Below are positions 41,991-54,142 of a stretch of 64,000 nt of DNA, piece by piece. The notes below the pieces were generated by a model. It worked only from the letters and a program-made list of their open reading frames with translations. It was not told where the DNA came from and searched no databases. Positions within the stretch are counted from its first letter, which is position 1. The number at the start of each line of letters is the position of its first letter. Both the position numbers and the translations under genes were made by a program. Origin of the DNA: Leclercia sp. LSNIH1 (GTDB taxonomy: Bacteria > Pseudomonadota > Gammaproteobacteria > Enterobacterales > Enterobacteriaceae); assembly GCF_002902985.1 (NCBI RefSeq), contig NZ_CP026167.1, positions 2,480,001-2,544,000 on the forward strand, given 5' to 3'.

Positions 41991-42404
41991 ATGGATAATA
42001 ACACCATCACCCAGCTTTACAGCGAACTCGAACTGTCTACCCCCGATCTCTCCACCCTTGCCGCGCGCTGCAACCTGCTCACCGAAATCCTGGTCGATTG
42101 CGACTCGCTGCCGCAAACGCAGCCTGTCTGCCGCTGCCTGGCGGCCTACCTTGATGCATTCAGCGCTGAGCTGGCAAAATCCATGACCGACTTTCGCGTG
42201 CTGGATGAGAACGATATCCCGCCCGTGCACAAACAGGAGTGGCTGCTGGACAGCACCGAAGCCCAGTGCGATTACTGCCGGGCCTTAAACCATGTGCTGC
42301 TGGTGTCGCATTTCGACCGCGAGATGCTCCCGCACCTTACCGGGCTGCTGCATGATATTGCGCATACCATGCTGGCGGATCTGACCGTAGTGCGTATCCA
42401 CTGA
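41991..42404 (+). CDS. Unknown 137-residue protein under C4-type RNA control
   Basis: I do not recognise this protein. Start ATG 41991 is set by CGGAGA at 41977-41982, eight bases upstream; ATG 41985 and a GTG at 41955 keep the frame but are less well placed. It is acidic, mostly helical and without signal peptide or membrane segment, so cytoplasmic. Features: LYSELELSTPDLSTLAARCNLL near the start, seven or so Cys including QCDYCRALNHV near residue 98, and His-rich positions late (LNHVLLVSHFDREMLPHLTGLLHDIAHTML). No Cys/His pattern is clear enough to call zinc binding. Its ribosome binding site is complementary to the C4-like RNA 60 bases upstream, as for ant/icd-type phage genes, so a phage-derived regulator or growth modulator is possible (inference). 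Confidence 0.65.
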   Translation: MDNNTITQLYSELELSTPDLSTLAARCNLLTEILVDCDSLPQTQPVCRCLAAYLDAFSAELAKSMTDFRVLDENDIPPVHKQEWLLDSTEAQCDYCRALNHVLLVSHFDREMLPHLTGLLHDIAHTMLADLTVVRIH

Positions 42405-42422
42405 TACGGGCGGGGCATAAAA

Positions 42423-42448
42423 AAAGGCCGGGATAACCCGGCCTTTAT
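42423..42448. terminator. Bidirectional terminator between the C4-linked gene and infA
   Basis: GGCCGGG (42426-42432), loop ATAA, CCCGGCC (42437-42443). A run of T after it serves the plus-strand gene and a run of A before it (42419-42425) gives the T tract for infA on the minus strand. Confidence 0.85.
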
Positions 42449-42481
42449 TATTCTTTGTACGCCATTGCAGGCGAAATACTC

Positions 42482-42703
<222 letters not shown>

Positions 42704-42986
42704 ATCCTCTGGGGTATCACTACCAAGTTTTGAACCGGCAAGATAATGCCGAAATTCCTCAATTAAGTAAAGATTTGTGCGTTTAAAACGCAACAAAGCA
42801 GTTTCAGCGTATTGCCCGGACGTCACGGTTCAACCGTACGAAAAGCGCATACGTAAAGGGGAGGTGGCAGGATAAACGATAGGGCGTTATCGGATGCGAA
42901 CTATTCCCAAACGGCGGCGGGGCAACAGGCAGAACCTACTCTGCGGCAGAATTATAGCACCTTGAGGAAAAATATGCGGAAAACAT

Positions 42987-43694
42987 TTATCCCTGAGGCG
43001 TAAATAACGTCGTCGGCACCCAGAAATTTTGCGGTAATTTTTGCATGCGCAGGGTCGCCAGCTGCGCCAGATATTCATGACGCGAGATCTCCACGACACC
43101 CAGAGAGGCGGTATGTTCGTTCAGCACCTGGCAGTCAACTAACTTGCCGCCGCTGCGGGCAAAGCGTTCGCAGAAGACCAGCAACGCGGTTTTCGAGGCG
43201 TTAACCGCGCGGCTGAACATCGACTCGCCGCAAAACAGCGTGCCCTGCGCCACGCCGTACATGCCGCCCACCAGTTCATCCTTATCATCCCATACCTCAA
43301 TCGAATGGGCGTAGCCCAGCTCGTGCAGGCGATGGTAGGCGACGATCACCTCGGGCGTGATCCAGGTTCCTTCAAAGCGATCGCTGGCGCAGCCCTCGAT
43401 CACCTGACCAAACGCATGGTTGAGGGTGACGCGATAAGGGGAGCGAGCGTGAAAACGCTTCATGCTGCGGCTGATATGAAACTCCGCAGGCCAGAGAACG
43501 GCGCGGGGGTCGGGCGACCACCATAAGATGGGATCGCCGGGAGAGAACCACGGAAAAATCCCCCGCTGGTAGGCCATCAGTAAACGCGACGGACTCAGAT
43601 CGCCGCCCAGGGCCAGCAAACCATTAGGTTCACGCAGCGCCCCTTCCGGAGAAGGGAACGCAAGAGAGTGACGAGAGAGCTGGACCAGGCGCAT
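42987..43694 (-). CDS. aat: Aat, leucyl/phenylalanyl-tRNA-protein transferase
   Basis: Adds Leu or Phe to proteins starting with Arg or Lys, creating N-degrons read by ClpS. The 235 residues have the typical [23 protein letters not shown] and [20 protein letters not shown] near the N-terminus and [18 protein letters not shown] in the GNAT-like domain. ATG is the complement of 43692-43694. It lies 47 bases after cydC on the same strand, matching the E. coli aat-cydCD order; functional link to clpS-clpA is the N-end rule. Confidence 0.96.
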   Translation of the reverse strand: MRLVQLSRHSLAFPSPEGALREPNGLLALGGDLSPSRLLMAYQRGIFPWFSPGDPILWWSPDPRAVLWPAEFHISRSMKRFHARSPYRVTLNHAFGQVIEGCASDRFEGTWITPEVIVAYHRLHELGYAHSIEVWDDKDELVGGMYGVAQGTLFCGESMFSRAVNASKTALLVFCERFARSGGKLVDCQVLNEHTASLGVVEISRHEYLAQLATLRMQKLPQNFWVPTTLFTPQG

Positions 43695-43741
43695 GACAAC
43701 AAAACTCCAGTACGCAAAGTGGGGATCGGTTCAAATATAGA

Positions 43742-45463
43742 CTACAGACGTTGTTTGAACTGGTAGTAGCGGCCCTGTTTTGCCAACAGTTCAGCGTGAT
43801 TACCTTGCTCAATAATTTGTCCGTTGTCCATCACAATAATTTGATCGAAATCCGCCAGGCCGCGCAGACGGTGCGTCACCATCAGCACGGTTTTGTCCTG
43901 CATCTCTTTTTTCAGTAAATCAAGGATTTGCCGCTCGGTAGTGGCGTCCAGCCCTTCGGTTGGTTCATCCAGCAGCATCAGCGGCGCATTGTGAAGCAGC
44001 GCACGCGCAATGGCCAGGCGGCGCAGCTCGCCGCCGGATAACTGACGGCCGCCTTCGCCAAGCCAGCTGTTGAGCCCTTCATCTTCCAGTAGCTTGTGCA
44101 GACCTACTTTTTCCAGCATCCCGCGTAATGCTTCATCGGCAGCGCCGGGCGCGGCTAACAGCAGGTTATCGCGCAGGGTGGCGCTGAAAAGATGAACCCG
44201 CTGGGGCACCACGCTTACCGTTTTGCGCAGCGCAGTCTCGCTCATCTGCACCAGAGGCGTGTCGTTAAACAGGATCTGACCCTGCGCCGGGTCCCATGCT
44301 CTGGTCAGCAGCTGCAGCAGTGTCGATTTACCGCAGCCTGTGCGACCCAGCACCGCCACATGGGCGCCCGCGGGGATCGTCAGGTTAATGTGGTCCAGCG
44401 CGGGCTGCGCCTGACCTTCATAGGCAAAACTGACATCCGAAAGGCACAGGGCCAGCTGCTCAGGGACCGCTGATGCGGTCGTACTGAACTGCACTTCCGG
44501 CTGCTGGCCGGTAATTTGGGTGATACGCAGCGCGGAGGCCACCACCTGGCCCAGGTGCTGAAAGGCACCGGTCACCGGCGCCAGGGCTTCAAACGCCGCC
44601 AGCGCACAGAAGACAAACAGGGCGATTAACGGGCCTGGCTGCGCGTTATCGCCCACGCCGCCGGAAGCCATCCACAGCATCGCCATGACTGCGCCTCCGC
44701 CAATTAACAGCATCAGCGCCTGGGAGAGGGCCGTGAGTTCCGACTGCTTGCGCTGGGCTTCGTGCCAGTTCAGCTCGGTATTTTCCATCTGCACGCGGTA
44801 GCGGCGGCTGGCACCAAAGATCGTCAGCTCCGCTTGACCCTGTAGCCAGCCCGTCAGCTGCTGGCGATACTCGCCCCGCAGACGCGTCAGCTTTTCACCG
44901 GTCGGTTTTCCGGCGCGGTAAAACAGCGGGGGTAAGATAAAGAGCGTTGCGAGCATGATCCCGCCGAGCACCAGCGCAATGTGAACGTCCAGCAGGCACA
45001 GCCCCAGGGTTACCACCACAATGACCACCAGGGCGCCCACCAGCGGAGAGATCACGCGCAAATAGAGGTGATCGAGGGTATCCACGTCGGCGACGACGCG
45101 GTTAAGCAGTTCCCCCTGGCGATAGCGTGCCAGTCCGGCAGGGGAGAGGGGGAGCAGCTTGCTGAAGGTGGTAACGCGCAGGTGTTGCAGCACGCGGAAG
45201 GTCGCGTCATGGCTGACCAGACGTTCAAAGTAGCGCCCGGCGGTACGGGTGATGGCCGTACCGCGCACCCCGGCGGCGGGCAACATATAGTTGAAGCTGT
45301 AGAGCCCGGCAAAACCGGCGACCGCCGAGGCAGAGAGGAACCAGCCGGAGAGCGTCAACAGGCCGATACTCGCCAGCAGGGTGACGATCGCCAGCACCAC
45401 GCCCAGCGTCAACATCCATTTGTGGCGCATATAAAGCGCCAGATAAGGCAGTAAAGCGCGCAT
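43742..45463 (-). CDS. cydC: CydC, subunit of the CydDC glutathione/cysteine exporter
   Basis: ABC exporter half that, with CydD, sends reduced thiols to the periplasm and is needed for cytochrome bd assembly. ATG at complement of 45463 gives 573 residues as in E. coli. Six membrane segments in the N-terminal half; Walker A GRTGCGKSTLL near 375; signature LSGGELRRLAIARAL; Walker B LMLLDEPTEGLD. The cydD stop overlaps its ATG by one base (TGATG). Confidence 0.96.
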   Translation of the reverse strand: MRALLPYLALYMRHKWMLTLGVVLAIVTLLASIGLLTLSGWFLSASAVAGFAGLYSFNYMLPAAGVRGTAITRTAGRYFERLVSHDATFRVLQHLRVTTFSKLLPLSPAGLARYRQGELLNRVVADVDTLDHLYLRVISPLVGALVVIVVVTLGLCLLDVHIALVLGGIMLATLFILPPLFYRAGKPTGEKLTRLRGEYRQQLTGWLQGQAELTIFGASRRYRVQMENTELNWHEAQRKQSELTALSQALMLLIGGGAVMAMLWMASGGVGDNAQPGPLIALFVFCALAAFEALAPVTGAFQHLGQVVASALRITQITGQQPEVQFSTTASAVPEQLALCLSDVSFAYEGQAQPALDHINLTIPAGAHVAVLGRTGCGKSTLLQLLTRAWDPAQGQILFNDTPLVQMSETALRKTVSVVPQRVHLFSATLRDNLLLAAPGAADEALRGMLEKVGLHKLLEDEGLNSWLGEGGRQLSGGELRRLAIARALLHNAPLMLLDEPTEGLDATTERQILDLLKKEMQDKTVLMVTHRLRGLADFDQIIVMDNGQIIEQGNHAELLAKQGRYYQFKQRL

Positions 45464-47229
45464 CAAATCTCCTCCTGACGGTTTGCCAGCAGGGCCGCAA
45501 ACGGCCCCTGTGCCGCCGCGAGCGTGGCGTAATCGCCCTGCTCAACAAGCTGACCATTGTCCATGACCCAGATCTGATCCCACCGGGAGATGCCCTCCAG
45601 CTGGTGCGTCACCATCAGCGTGGTTTGCTGCTGCGAGGCGGCATCCAGCGCCAGCATCACGCGCTGTTCACTGTGCGCATCCAGGCTGGCGGCAGGCTCA
45701 TCCAGAAGTAAAAGCTGACACGGGTTAAGCAGGGCGCGGGCCACGGCAATGCGCTGCGCCTGGCCGACGGAAAGCCCCGCCGACTGATCGCCCACCACCG
45801 TGTCCACGCCGTTCGGCAGCAGGGGCAGGAATTCGCTAACCCAGGCACGGTCGAGCACCGACTGCAGCTCCTCTTCGCTGGCATCCGGGCGCGCCAGCAG
45901 CACGTTTTCCCGCAGCGTGGCCGCAGGGAGCTGCGGGTTCTGTCCTACCCAGCTTAAGTGGGTGCGCCACTCGTCAGGATCGAGCGCTGAGAGCTCGGCC
46001 TGGTTGATCCGCAGCGAGCCGCTGTAGGCCATAAAGCCAGATAATGCATTCAGCAGGGAGCTTTTACCGGAGCCGCTGGTGCCAACCAGCACCACGCGCT
46101 GGCCTGCCGCGAGGGTGAAGGTTAATGGCCCCACCAGCACCTTACCTTCCGGCGACAGTACGCAGAAATTCTCTGCTTCAATACTGACTGGTCGGGTGGT
46201 GTTCAGGGTCACGTCGCCACGCTGCGGATGAGCCAGCGGCGTTTCAAGGAAGGTTTTCAGGCTGTCGGCGGCGCCCACGGCCTGCGCTTTCGCATGATAG
46301 AAAGTGCCCAGATCGCGCAGCGGCTGGAAAAATTCCGGCGCCAGAATTAACGCCAGAAAGCCTGCAAAAAGGGTCACGGCGGTACCGTAATGACCGAAAT
46401 CAAGGGCGCCCAGGTAGGAGAAACCGAAGTAGACGGCAACCAGCGCAATCGACAGTGAGGTGAAGAACTCCAGCACCCCGGAGGATAAAAATGCCAGGCG
46501 TAACACTTCCATGGTGCGCTGACGGAAATCCTGGGAGGCGTGGCGGATGTTGTCGGTTTCGGCTTCACCGCGACCAAAAATACGCAGCGTTTCCATGCCG
46601 CGCAGACGGTCAAGGAAGTGGCCGCTGAGACGTCCGAGCGCCAGGAAATTGCGGCGGTTGGCGTCGGCAGCCCCCATACCGACCATCGCCATAAAGAGCG
46701 GGATCAGCGGGGCGGTACCCAGCAGGATCAGCGCGGCGACCCAGTTATAAGGAAAAATCGCGAGCACGATCAGCAGGGGAACGAAAGCCGCCAGCGCCAT
46801 CTGGGGCAGATAGCGGGCGTAGTAGTCGTGCATGTCATCGATCTGTTCGAGGATCAGCGTCGCCCAGCTTCCGGCGGGCTTGCCCTGGATCCAGGCAGGT
46901 CCGGCCTCCTGTAGCCTGTCCAGCACCTGGCGGCGAATTTCATAGCGAATGTTCTGCCCGGCGTGGAAGCCCACGCGCTCGCGCAACCAGACCACCCAGG
47001 CACGCAGAATAAAGACCAGAATCAACACAATGAAAGGCAGTAACAGCGCCTCGCGCGGGATATTTTCCATAATCATATGGTTAAGAATGCGGGCCAGAAG
47101 CCATGCCTGGCCGACAATCAACAGTCCGCTGATAAACCCTAAAAGACGGGAAATATTCAGCCAGCGGCGGGAAATAACGCTTTGCTTTTTCAGCCAGCGA
47201 GTTAACTCTTGTTGACGGGTTTTTTCCAT
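45463..47229 (-). CDS. cydD: CydD, subunit of the CydDC glutathione/cysteine exporter
   Basis: Partner of CydC in a heterodimeric ABC exporter of glutathione and cysteine. The 588 residues equal the E. coli length. Six membrane segments, with the early stretch LLGFISGLLIVGQAWLLARI; Walker A GTSGSGKSSLL near 377; signature LSVGQAQRIAVARAL, with Val in place of the usual Gly as in E. coli CydD; Walker B LLLLDEPAASLD. First gene of a cydD-cydC-aat unit. Confidence 0.96.
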   Translation of the reverse strand: MEKTRQQELTRWLKKQSVISRRWLNISRLLGFISGLLIVGQAWLLARILNHMIMENIPREALLLPFIVLILVFILRAWVVWLRERVGFHAGQNIRYEIRRQVLDRLQEAGPAWIQGKPAGSWATLILEQIDDMHDYYARYLPQMALAAFVPLLIVLAIFPYNWVAALILLGTAPLIPLFMAMVGMGAADANRRNFLALGRLSGHFLDRLRGMETLRIFGRGEAETDNIRHASQDFRQRTMEVLRLAFLSSGVLEFFTSLSIALVAVYFGFSYLGALDFGHYGTAVTLFAGFLALILAPEFFQPLRDLGTFYHAKAQAVGAADSLKTFLETPLAHPQRGDVTLNTTRPVSIEAENFCVLSPEGKVLVGPLTFTLAAGQRVVLVGTSGSGKSSLLNALSGFMAYSGSLRINQAELSALDPDEWRTHLSWVGQNPQLPAATLRENVLLARPDASEEELQSVLDRAWVSEFLPLLPNGVDTVVGDQSAGLSVGQAQRIAVARALLNPCQLLLLDEPAASLDAHSEQRVMLALDAASQQQTTLMVTHQLEGISRWDQIWVMDNGQLVEQGDYATLAAAQGPFAALLANRQEEI

Positions 47230-47342
47230 TGCGTGCTTTGCAGGTGATGTTATTAGGTATTGGGCACGGCAATGTTACAACGCAGAGACGATAAAGGCGA
47301 CTTATCGCCGCCTTTTTTACGTTTGTTGCTGATTTGTAAAAA

Positions 47343-48860
<1,518 letters not shown>

Positions 48861-49355
48861 ATGGTAGATAGCAAGAAGCGCCCTGGCAAAGATCTCGACC
48901 GCATCGATCGTAACATTCTTAATGAACTGCAAAAGGATGGGCGTATTTCCAACGTCGAGCTTTCAAAACGTGTGGGACTTTCCCCGACGCCATGCCTTGA
49001 GCGTGTGCGCCGACTGGAAAGACAGGGTTTTATTCAGGGCTATACAGCGCTGCTGAACCCGCATTATCTGGATGCCTCACTTCTGGTATTTGTTGAGATT
49101 ACTCTGAATCGTGGTGCGCCGGATGTGTTTGAGCAATTTAATGCCGCCGTACAAAAACTTGAAGAAATTCAAGAGTGTCATCTGGTTTCCGGGGATTTCG
49201 ACTACCTGTTGAAAACCCGCGTGCCTGATATGTCCGCCTACCGTAAGCTGCTGGGCGAAACCCTGCTGCGACTGCCTGGTGTGAACGACACCCGTACCTA
49301 TGTGGTAATGGAAGAAGTCAAACAGAGCAATCGTCTGGTTATTAAGACGCGCTAA
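48861..49355 (+). CDS. lrp: Lrp, leucine-responsive regulatory protein
   Basis: Global regulator of amino acid metabolism, transport and fimbriae, binding DNA as octamers or hexadecamers modulated by leucine. ATG 48861 gives 164 residues, almost identical to E. coli Lrp; upstream in-frame codons are rejected. N-terminal helix-turn-helix (about 12-62; VELSKRVGLSPTPCLERVRRL) and C-terminal RAM/AsnC domain (VFVEITLNRGAPDVFEQFN; GDFDYLLKTRVPDM) for leucine and oligomerisation. Confidence 0.99.
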   Translation: MVDSKKRPGKDLDRIDRNILNELQKDGRISNVELSKRVGLSPTPCLERVRRLERQGFIQGYTALLNPHYLDASLLVFVEITLNRGAPDVFEQFNAAVQKLEEIQECHLVSGDFDYLLKTRVPDMSAYRKLLGETLLRLPGVNDTRTYVVMEEVKQSNRLVIKTR

Positions 49356-49393
49356 TACGGAACAGGTGCAATATCAGCGTACTTTGATTACAC

Positions 49394-49413
49394 TCCTGGT
49401 AATCCATACAGCA
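49394..49413 (+). promoter_or_regulatory. LexA box upstream of ftsK
   Basis: The 20-base TCCTGGTAATCCATACAGCA contains CTG, ten bases, CAG, the LexA core. E. coli ftsK (dinH) has an SOS-controlled promoter in the same place with nearly the same box. Confidence 0.75.
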
Positions 49414-49441
49414 ACAGTGTCGGGCTCCCCGGCACTGTTGT
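49411..49441 (+). terminator. Hairpin after lrp (probable lrp terminator)
   Basis: CAACAGTGTCGGG (49412-49424) pairs, with one mismatch position, with CCCGGCACTGTTG (49428-49440). Only a short T run (TTGTCCGTTT) follows. It starts right after the LexA box, 56 bases after the lrp stop and 48 before ftsK. Confidence 0.6.
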
Positions 49442-49488
49442 CCGTTTAGCACTCAGGCAGGAATTGCCTGATACCTGGAGAGCCTTTC

Positions 49489-52400
49489 TTGAGCCAGGAA
49501 TATACTGAAGACAAAGAAGTCAATTTAACCAAGCTTAGCAGTGGGCGCCGACTCCTTGAGGCGTTACTGATCCTTGTTGCCCTTTTTGCCGTCTGGTTGA
49601 TGGCAGCCTTACTCAGTTTCAACCCCTCCGATCCCAGCTGGTCACAAACCGCATGGCATGAGCCTATCCATAATTTAGGCGGCGTACCGGGGGCATGGCT
49701 GGCGGACACGCTGTTCTTTATCTTTGGCATAATGGCGTACACCCTTCCCGTCATTATTATTGGCGGCTGCTGGTTTGCCTGGCGCCATCGCCAGAACGAT
49801 GACTACATCGACTATTTTGCTGTCTCGCTGCGCCTGATTGGTGCGCTGGCTTTAATCCTCACCTCCTGCGGCCTGGCGGCGATTAATGCCGACGACATCT
49901 GGTATTTTGCCTCCGGCGGCGTGATTGGCAGCCTGCTGAGCACCGCGCTACAGCCGATGCTGCACAGCAGCGGTGGTACTCTGGCGCTGCTCTGCGTCTG
50001 GGGGGCGGGGCTGACGCTGTTTACCGGCTGGTCCTGGGTCACCATCGCCGAGAAAATCGGCAGCGTGATCCTCAATATCCTGACCTTTGCCAGCAACCGT
50101 ACCCGTCGCGACGATACCTGGGTTAACGACGAAGAGTACGAAGATGATTACGAAGACGCGGAGCCGAGCGCTGAGCGTCGTGAATCTCGCCGCGCCCGCA
50201 TTATGCGCGGGGCGCTGGCGCGCCGTAAGCGTGTGGCAGAGAAATTCGCCAATCCATTAGGCCGCAAAACCGATGCGGCATTGTTCTCCGGCAAACGGAT
50301 GGATGACGAAGAAGAGGTGGCTTATAGTGCCCGTGGTGTTGCCGCCGATCCGGATGATGTGTTGTTCTCCGGTAATCGTGCGCTGCCGTCCGATTATGAT
50401 GAGTTCGATCCGCTGCTCAACGGTCACTCAGTAGCTGAGCCCCTTGCTGCCGCTGCCGCCGCAACCACGGCAACCCAGGCCTTTGCTGCGCCGGTTGAAC
50501 CGGTCACTCCGACGCCTTCTGTGCCAGAGATGCCGCTGCAGCAACATGCGGTTGAATGGCAAGCGGAACCTGCATCGCCGATCCCTGCGCCGGAGCCGGA
50601 ACCGTATGTCGCCGCGGCACCGCAGGAGTGGCAACCGCCTTATCAGCCTGAACCTGTCTATGCGCAGCCGCAGTATGAGCCGCCGCAGCAGCCTGCCTAT
50701 CAGCCTGAACCTGTTTATCAGCCTGAAACTGTTTATCAGCCAGAGCCGGTCTATCAGCCGGAGCCTGTTATCACCCCGCCGGTTGTCGAAGAGCCGCCGG
50801 TTGAAGAGGTGAAACCGTCCCGTCCGCCGCTTTACTATTTCGAAGAGGTGGAAGAAAAACGTGCCCGGGAACGCGAGCAGCTTGCGGCCTGGTATCAGCC
50901 GGTGCCCGAGGCGGCACAAGAGCCAGCCCCGATTAAGGCCGCTGAAACCCCGACGATTCCGGTTCCCGCTGTGGAACCCGCCTCCGCCGTTGCACCTGTT
51001 GCCGCAAGCGTGCAGCAGGCAACAAGCGCAGGCGCCGCGGCGGCCAGCGCTGCCGCGCCGTTATTCAGCCTGGCAACCGGCGGCGCACCGCGTCCGCAGG
51101 TAAAAGAGGGGATTGGTCCGCAGTTACCGCGCCCTAATCGCGTACGTGTTCCGACCCGCCGTGAACTGGCCTCGTATGGCATCAAGCTGCCTTCCCAACG
51201 AATGGCCGAAGAGAAAGCGCGTGAAGCCGGACGTCAGCCGTATGATGAACACTACGACGACGAGGCCGATGAAATGCAGCAGCAGGAGGAGCTGGCCCGC
51301 CAGTTCGCTCAGCAGCAACAGCAGCGGTATGGTGGTGATGAGCATCAGGTCCAGCCACAGTCCTTTGAAACGCAGGATGACGAAGATAGTGCCGCCGAAG
51401 CGGAGCTGGCTCGCCAGTTCGCCGCCACGCAGCAGCAGCGTTATTCCGGTGAGCAACCGACAGGGGCTAATCCGTTCTCGCTGGCGGACTTTGAATTCTC
51501 GCCAATGAAAGATCTGGTGGATGATACGCCGAGTGAGCCGCTGTTCACGCCGGGCGTGATGCCGGAAGCCGAGCCGCCGCGTCAGGCGGTTACGCCGCCA
51601 CAGCCGCAGCAGCCCGTTCAGCCACAACATGTTGCACAACCGCAGCAGCCAGTTCAGCCGCAGCAGTATGCACAACCGCAGCAGCCTGTTCAGCCGCAGC
51701 AGTATGCACAACCGCAGCAGCCTGTTCAGCCGCAGCAGTATGCACAGCCTCAACAGTCCGTGCAGCCGCAGCAGCCTGTACAGCCTCAGCAGTATGCGCA
51801 GCCGCAACAGCCGGTGCAGCCACAGCAGCCAGCCGCTCAGCCTCAGCAGAGCCTGATCCATCCGCTGTTGATGCGCAATGGCGACAGCCGCCCACTGCAA
51901 AAGCCAACCACGCCGCTGCCGTCGCTGGATCTGTTAACGCCGCCGCCAACGGAAGTCGAGCCGGTCGATACCTTTGCCCTGGAGCAGATGGCTCGTCTGG
52001 TTGAGGCGCGTCTGGCCGACTTCCGTATTAAAGCGGATGTGGTGAACTATTCTCCTGGGCCGGTGATCACCCGCTTCGAGCTGAACCTGGCGCCGGGTGT
52101 TAAAGCCGCGCGTATTTCCAATCTCTCCCGTGACCTGGCGCGTTCGCTGTCGACCGTGGCTGTGCGCGTGGTTGAGGTGATCCCAGGCAAACCCTATGTC
52201 GGTCTGGAGCTGCCGAACAAAAAACGCCAGACCGTTTACCTGCGTGAAGTGCTTGATAACGCCAAGTTCCGCGATAACCCGTCGCCACTGAGCGTGGTGC
52301 TGGGTAAAGACATCGCGGGTGAGCCGGTGGTGGCCGATCTGGCTAAAATGCCGCACCTGCTGGTGGCGGGTACCACCGGTTCCGGTAAATCTGTCGGCGT

Positions 52401-53391
52401 TAACGCCATGATCCTCAGCATGCTCTATAAAGCGCAGCCGGAAGATGTGCGTTTCATCATGATCGACCCGAAAATGCTGGAGCTGTCGGTCTACGAAGGC
52501 ATCCCGCATCTGCTGACCGAAGTCGTGACCGACATGAAAGATGCTGCCAATGCCCTGCGCTGGAGCGTCAACGAGATGGAGCGTCGTTACAAGCTGATGT
52601 CTGCGCTGGGCGTGCGTAACCTCGCCGGGTATAACGAGATCATCGCCGAAGCGGCGAAAATGGGCCGTCCAATTCCGGATCCGTACTGGAAACCGGGCGA
52701 CAGTATGGACGCCGAACATCCGGTGCTGGAAAAACTGCCGTATATCGTGGTGCTGGTGGATGAATTTGCTGACCTGATGATGACCGTCGGCAAGAAAGTG
52801 GAAGAGCTCATCGCCCGCCTGGCGCAAAAAGCCCGTGCGGCAGGGATCCATCTGGTGCTGGCGACCCAGCGTCCGTCGGTGGATGTGATCACCGGCCTGA
52901 TTAAAGCTAACATCCCGACCCGTATCGCCTTTACCGTGTCGAGTAAAATCGACTCCCGTACCATCCTTGACCAGGGGGGCGCGGAATCGCTGCTCGGTAT
53001 GGGGGATATGCTCTATTCCGGGCCGAACTCGACTTCGCCGGTGCGTGTTCACGGGGCGTTTGTTCGTGACCAGGAAGTGCATGCCGTGGTGCAGGACTGG
53101 AAAGCGCGCGGTCGCCCGCAATATGTCGAAGGCATTACCTCTGACAGCGAAAGCGAAGGCGGCGGCGGTGGCGGCTTTGACGGCGGCGAAGAGCTGGATC
53201 CGCTATTCGATCAGGCTGTTAACTTCGTTACCGAGAAACGTAAAGCCTCTATCTCCGGCGTACAACGCCAGTTCCGCATCGGCTATAACCGGGCGGCGCG
53301 CATTATTGAGCAGATGGAAGCGCAGGGCATCGTCAGCGAGCAGGGACATAACGGCAACCGTGAAGTGCTGGCCCCGCCACCGTTTGAATAA
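49489..53391 (+). CDS. ftsK: FtsK, septal DNA translocase
   Basis: Couples division with chromosome dimer resolution and segregation. The 1300-residue product starts with TTG at 49489, in agreement with the protein start [10 protein letters not shown] known in E. coli. Four membrane segments in the first 180 residues, then a low-complexity linker (about 200-800) rich in Pro, Gln and Ala, with a tandem Gln-Pro repeat at 51600-51850. The C-terminal motor has Walker [15 protein letters not shown] near 963 and Walker [15 protein letters not shown] winged-helix gamma domain ends the protein ([23 protein letters not shown]), which reads KOPS sites and activates XerD. Confidence 0.98.
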   Translation: MSQEYTEDKEVNLTKLSSGRRLLEALLILVALFAVWLMAALLSFNPSDPSWSQTAWHEPIHNLGGVPGAWLADTLFFIFGIMAYTLPVIIIGGCWFAWRHRQNDDYIDYFAVSLRLIGALALILTSCGLAAINADDIWYFASGGVIGSLLSTALQPMLHSSGGTLALLCVWGAGLTLFTGWSWVTIAEKIGSVILNILTFASNRTRRDDTWVNDEEYEDDYEDAEPSAERRESRRARIMRGALARRKRVAEKFANPLGRKTDAALFSGKRMDDEEEVAYSARGVAADPDDVLFSGNRALPSDYDEFDPLLNGHSVAEPLAAAAAATTATQAFAAPVEPVTPTPSVPEMPLQQHAVEWQAEPASPIPAPEPEPYVAAAPQEWQPPYQPEPVYAQPQYEPPQQPAYQPEPVYQPETVYQPEPVYQPEPVITPPVVEEPPVEEVKPSRPPLYYFEEVEEKRAREREQLAAWYQPVPEAAQEPAPIKAAETPTIPVPAVEPASAVAPVAASVQQATSAGAAAASAAAPLFSLATGGAPRPQVKEGIGPQLPRPNRVRVPTRRELASYGIKLPSQRMAEEKAREAGRQPYDEHYDDEADEMQQQEELARQFAQQQQQRYGGDEHQVQPQSFETQDDEDSAAEAELARQFAATQQQRYSGEQPTGANPFSLADFEFSPMKDLVDDTPSEPLFTPGVMPEAEPPRQAVTPPQPQQPVQPQHVAQPQQPVQPQQYAQPQQPVQPQQYAQPQQPVQPQQYAQPQQSVQPQQPVQPQQYAQPQQPVQPQQPAAQPQQSLIHPLLMRNGDSRPLQKPTTPLPSLDLLTPPPTEVEPVDTFALEQMARLVEARLADFRIKADVVNYSPGPVITRFELNLAPGVKAARISNLSRDLARSLSTVAVRVVEVIPGKPYVGLELPNKKRQTVYLREVLDNAKFRDNPSPLSVVLGKDIAGEPVVADLAKMPHLLVAGTTGSGKSVGVNAMILSMLYKAQPEDVRFIMIDPKMLELSVYEGIPHLLTEVVTDMKDAANALRWSVNEMERRYKLMSALGVRNLAGYNEIIAEAAKMGRPIPDPYWKPGDSMDAEHPVLEKLPYIVVLVDEFADLMMTVGKKVEELIARLAQKARAAGIHLVLATQRPSVDVITGLIKANIPTRIAFTVSSKIDSRTILDQGGAESLLGMGDMLYSGPNSTSPVRVHGAFVRDQEVHAVVQDWKARGRPQYVEGITSDSESEGGGGGGFDGGEELDPLFDQAVNFVTEKRKASISGVQRQFRIGYNRAARIIEQMEAQGIVSEQGHNGNREVLAPPPFE
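51600..51850 (+). repeat. Tandem Gln/Pro-rich repeat in the FtsK linker
   Basis: Repeated in-frame units of about 30-36 bases encoding [12 protein letters not shown] variants, about six to seven copies, with many identical codons (CAGCCGCAGCAG, TATGCACAACCG). The unit number in this linker varies between species; no CRISPR-type spacers are present. Confidence 0.8.
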
Positions 53392-53518
53392 CGGCCTCGA
53401 TTGCAAAGATGGGTAAAGCTGCAAAAATTAAGCATTTTCTTCTGTCGCCTGCCTGCGGGCAGGTCCAGAATAGTGACAGAAACCCCCATTTCGGGAAGAC
53501 GCTTTGTAAGGATAAACA

Positions 53519-54133
53519 ATGAAAAAAATCGCAATCACCTGTGCATTACTCACTGGCTTTGTGGCAAGTAGCGTCTGGGCTGATGCCGCCAGCGACCTGA
53601 AAAGCCGCCTGGATAAAGTGAGCAGCTTCCATGCCAGCTTCACGCAGAAAGTGACTGACGGCAGCGGCAACGCGGTGCAGGAAGGCCAGGGTGACTTGTG
53701 GGTTAAACGTCCGAATCTCTTTAACTGGCATATGACCCAGCCGGACGAAAGTATCCTTGTCTCCGACGGTAAAACCCTGTGGTTCTTTAACCCGTTTGTT
53801 GAGCAGGCCACCGCCACCTGGCTGAATGATGCCACCAGCAACACGCCGTTTATGCTGATCGCCCGTAACCAGTCCAGCGACTGGCAGCAGTACAACATCA
53901 AACAGAGCGGCGATGAGTTTGTGCTGACCCCGAAAGGCAGCACGGGCAACCTGAAACAGTTCACCATCAACGTGAGCAGCAACGGCACCATCAATCAATT
54001 CAGCGCCGTGGAGCAGGACGATCAGCGCAGCAGCTATCAGCTGAAATCCCAGCAGAACGGTGCCGTCGATGCATCGAAATTCACCTTTACCCCGCCGAAG
54101 GGCGTAACGGTGGACGATCAACGTAATAAGTAA
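53519..54133 (+). CDS. lolA: LolA, periplasmic lipoprotein carrier
   Basis: Carries outer membrane lipoproteins from LolCDE to LolB. The 204-residue precursor has a Sec signal peptide ([21 protein letters not shown], residues 1-21) cleaved before [10 protein letters not shown]. The LolA incomplete beta barrel follows, with [14 protein letters not shown] and [20 protein letters not shown], both family features. Length is near E. coli LolA (203). ATG follows AAGGA at 53508-53512. Confidence 0.98.
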   Translation: MKKIAITCALLTGFVASSVWADAASDLKSRLDKVSSFHASFTQKVTDGSGNAVQEGQGDLWVKRPNLFNWHMTQPDESILVSDGKTLWFFNPFVEQATATWLNDATSNTPFMLIARNQSSDWQQYNIKQSGDEFVLTPKGSTGNLKQFTINVSSNGTINQFSAVEQDDQRSSYQLKSQQNGAVDASKFTFTPPKGVTVDDQRNK

Positions 54134-54142
54134 GAGGCGTGA

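Noticed and set aside
51600-51850. Possible CRISPR-like array
   Set aside because: The repeats are contiguous in-frame Gln/Pro codons in the FtsK linker, with no unique spacers and no cas genes.
51934-53121. 395-codon open frame opposite ftsK
   Set aside because: Mirror of the conserved FtsK motor domain; His/Arg-rich and without motifs.
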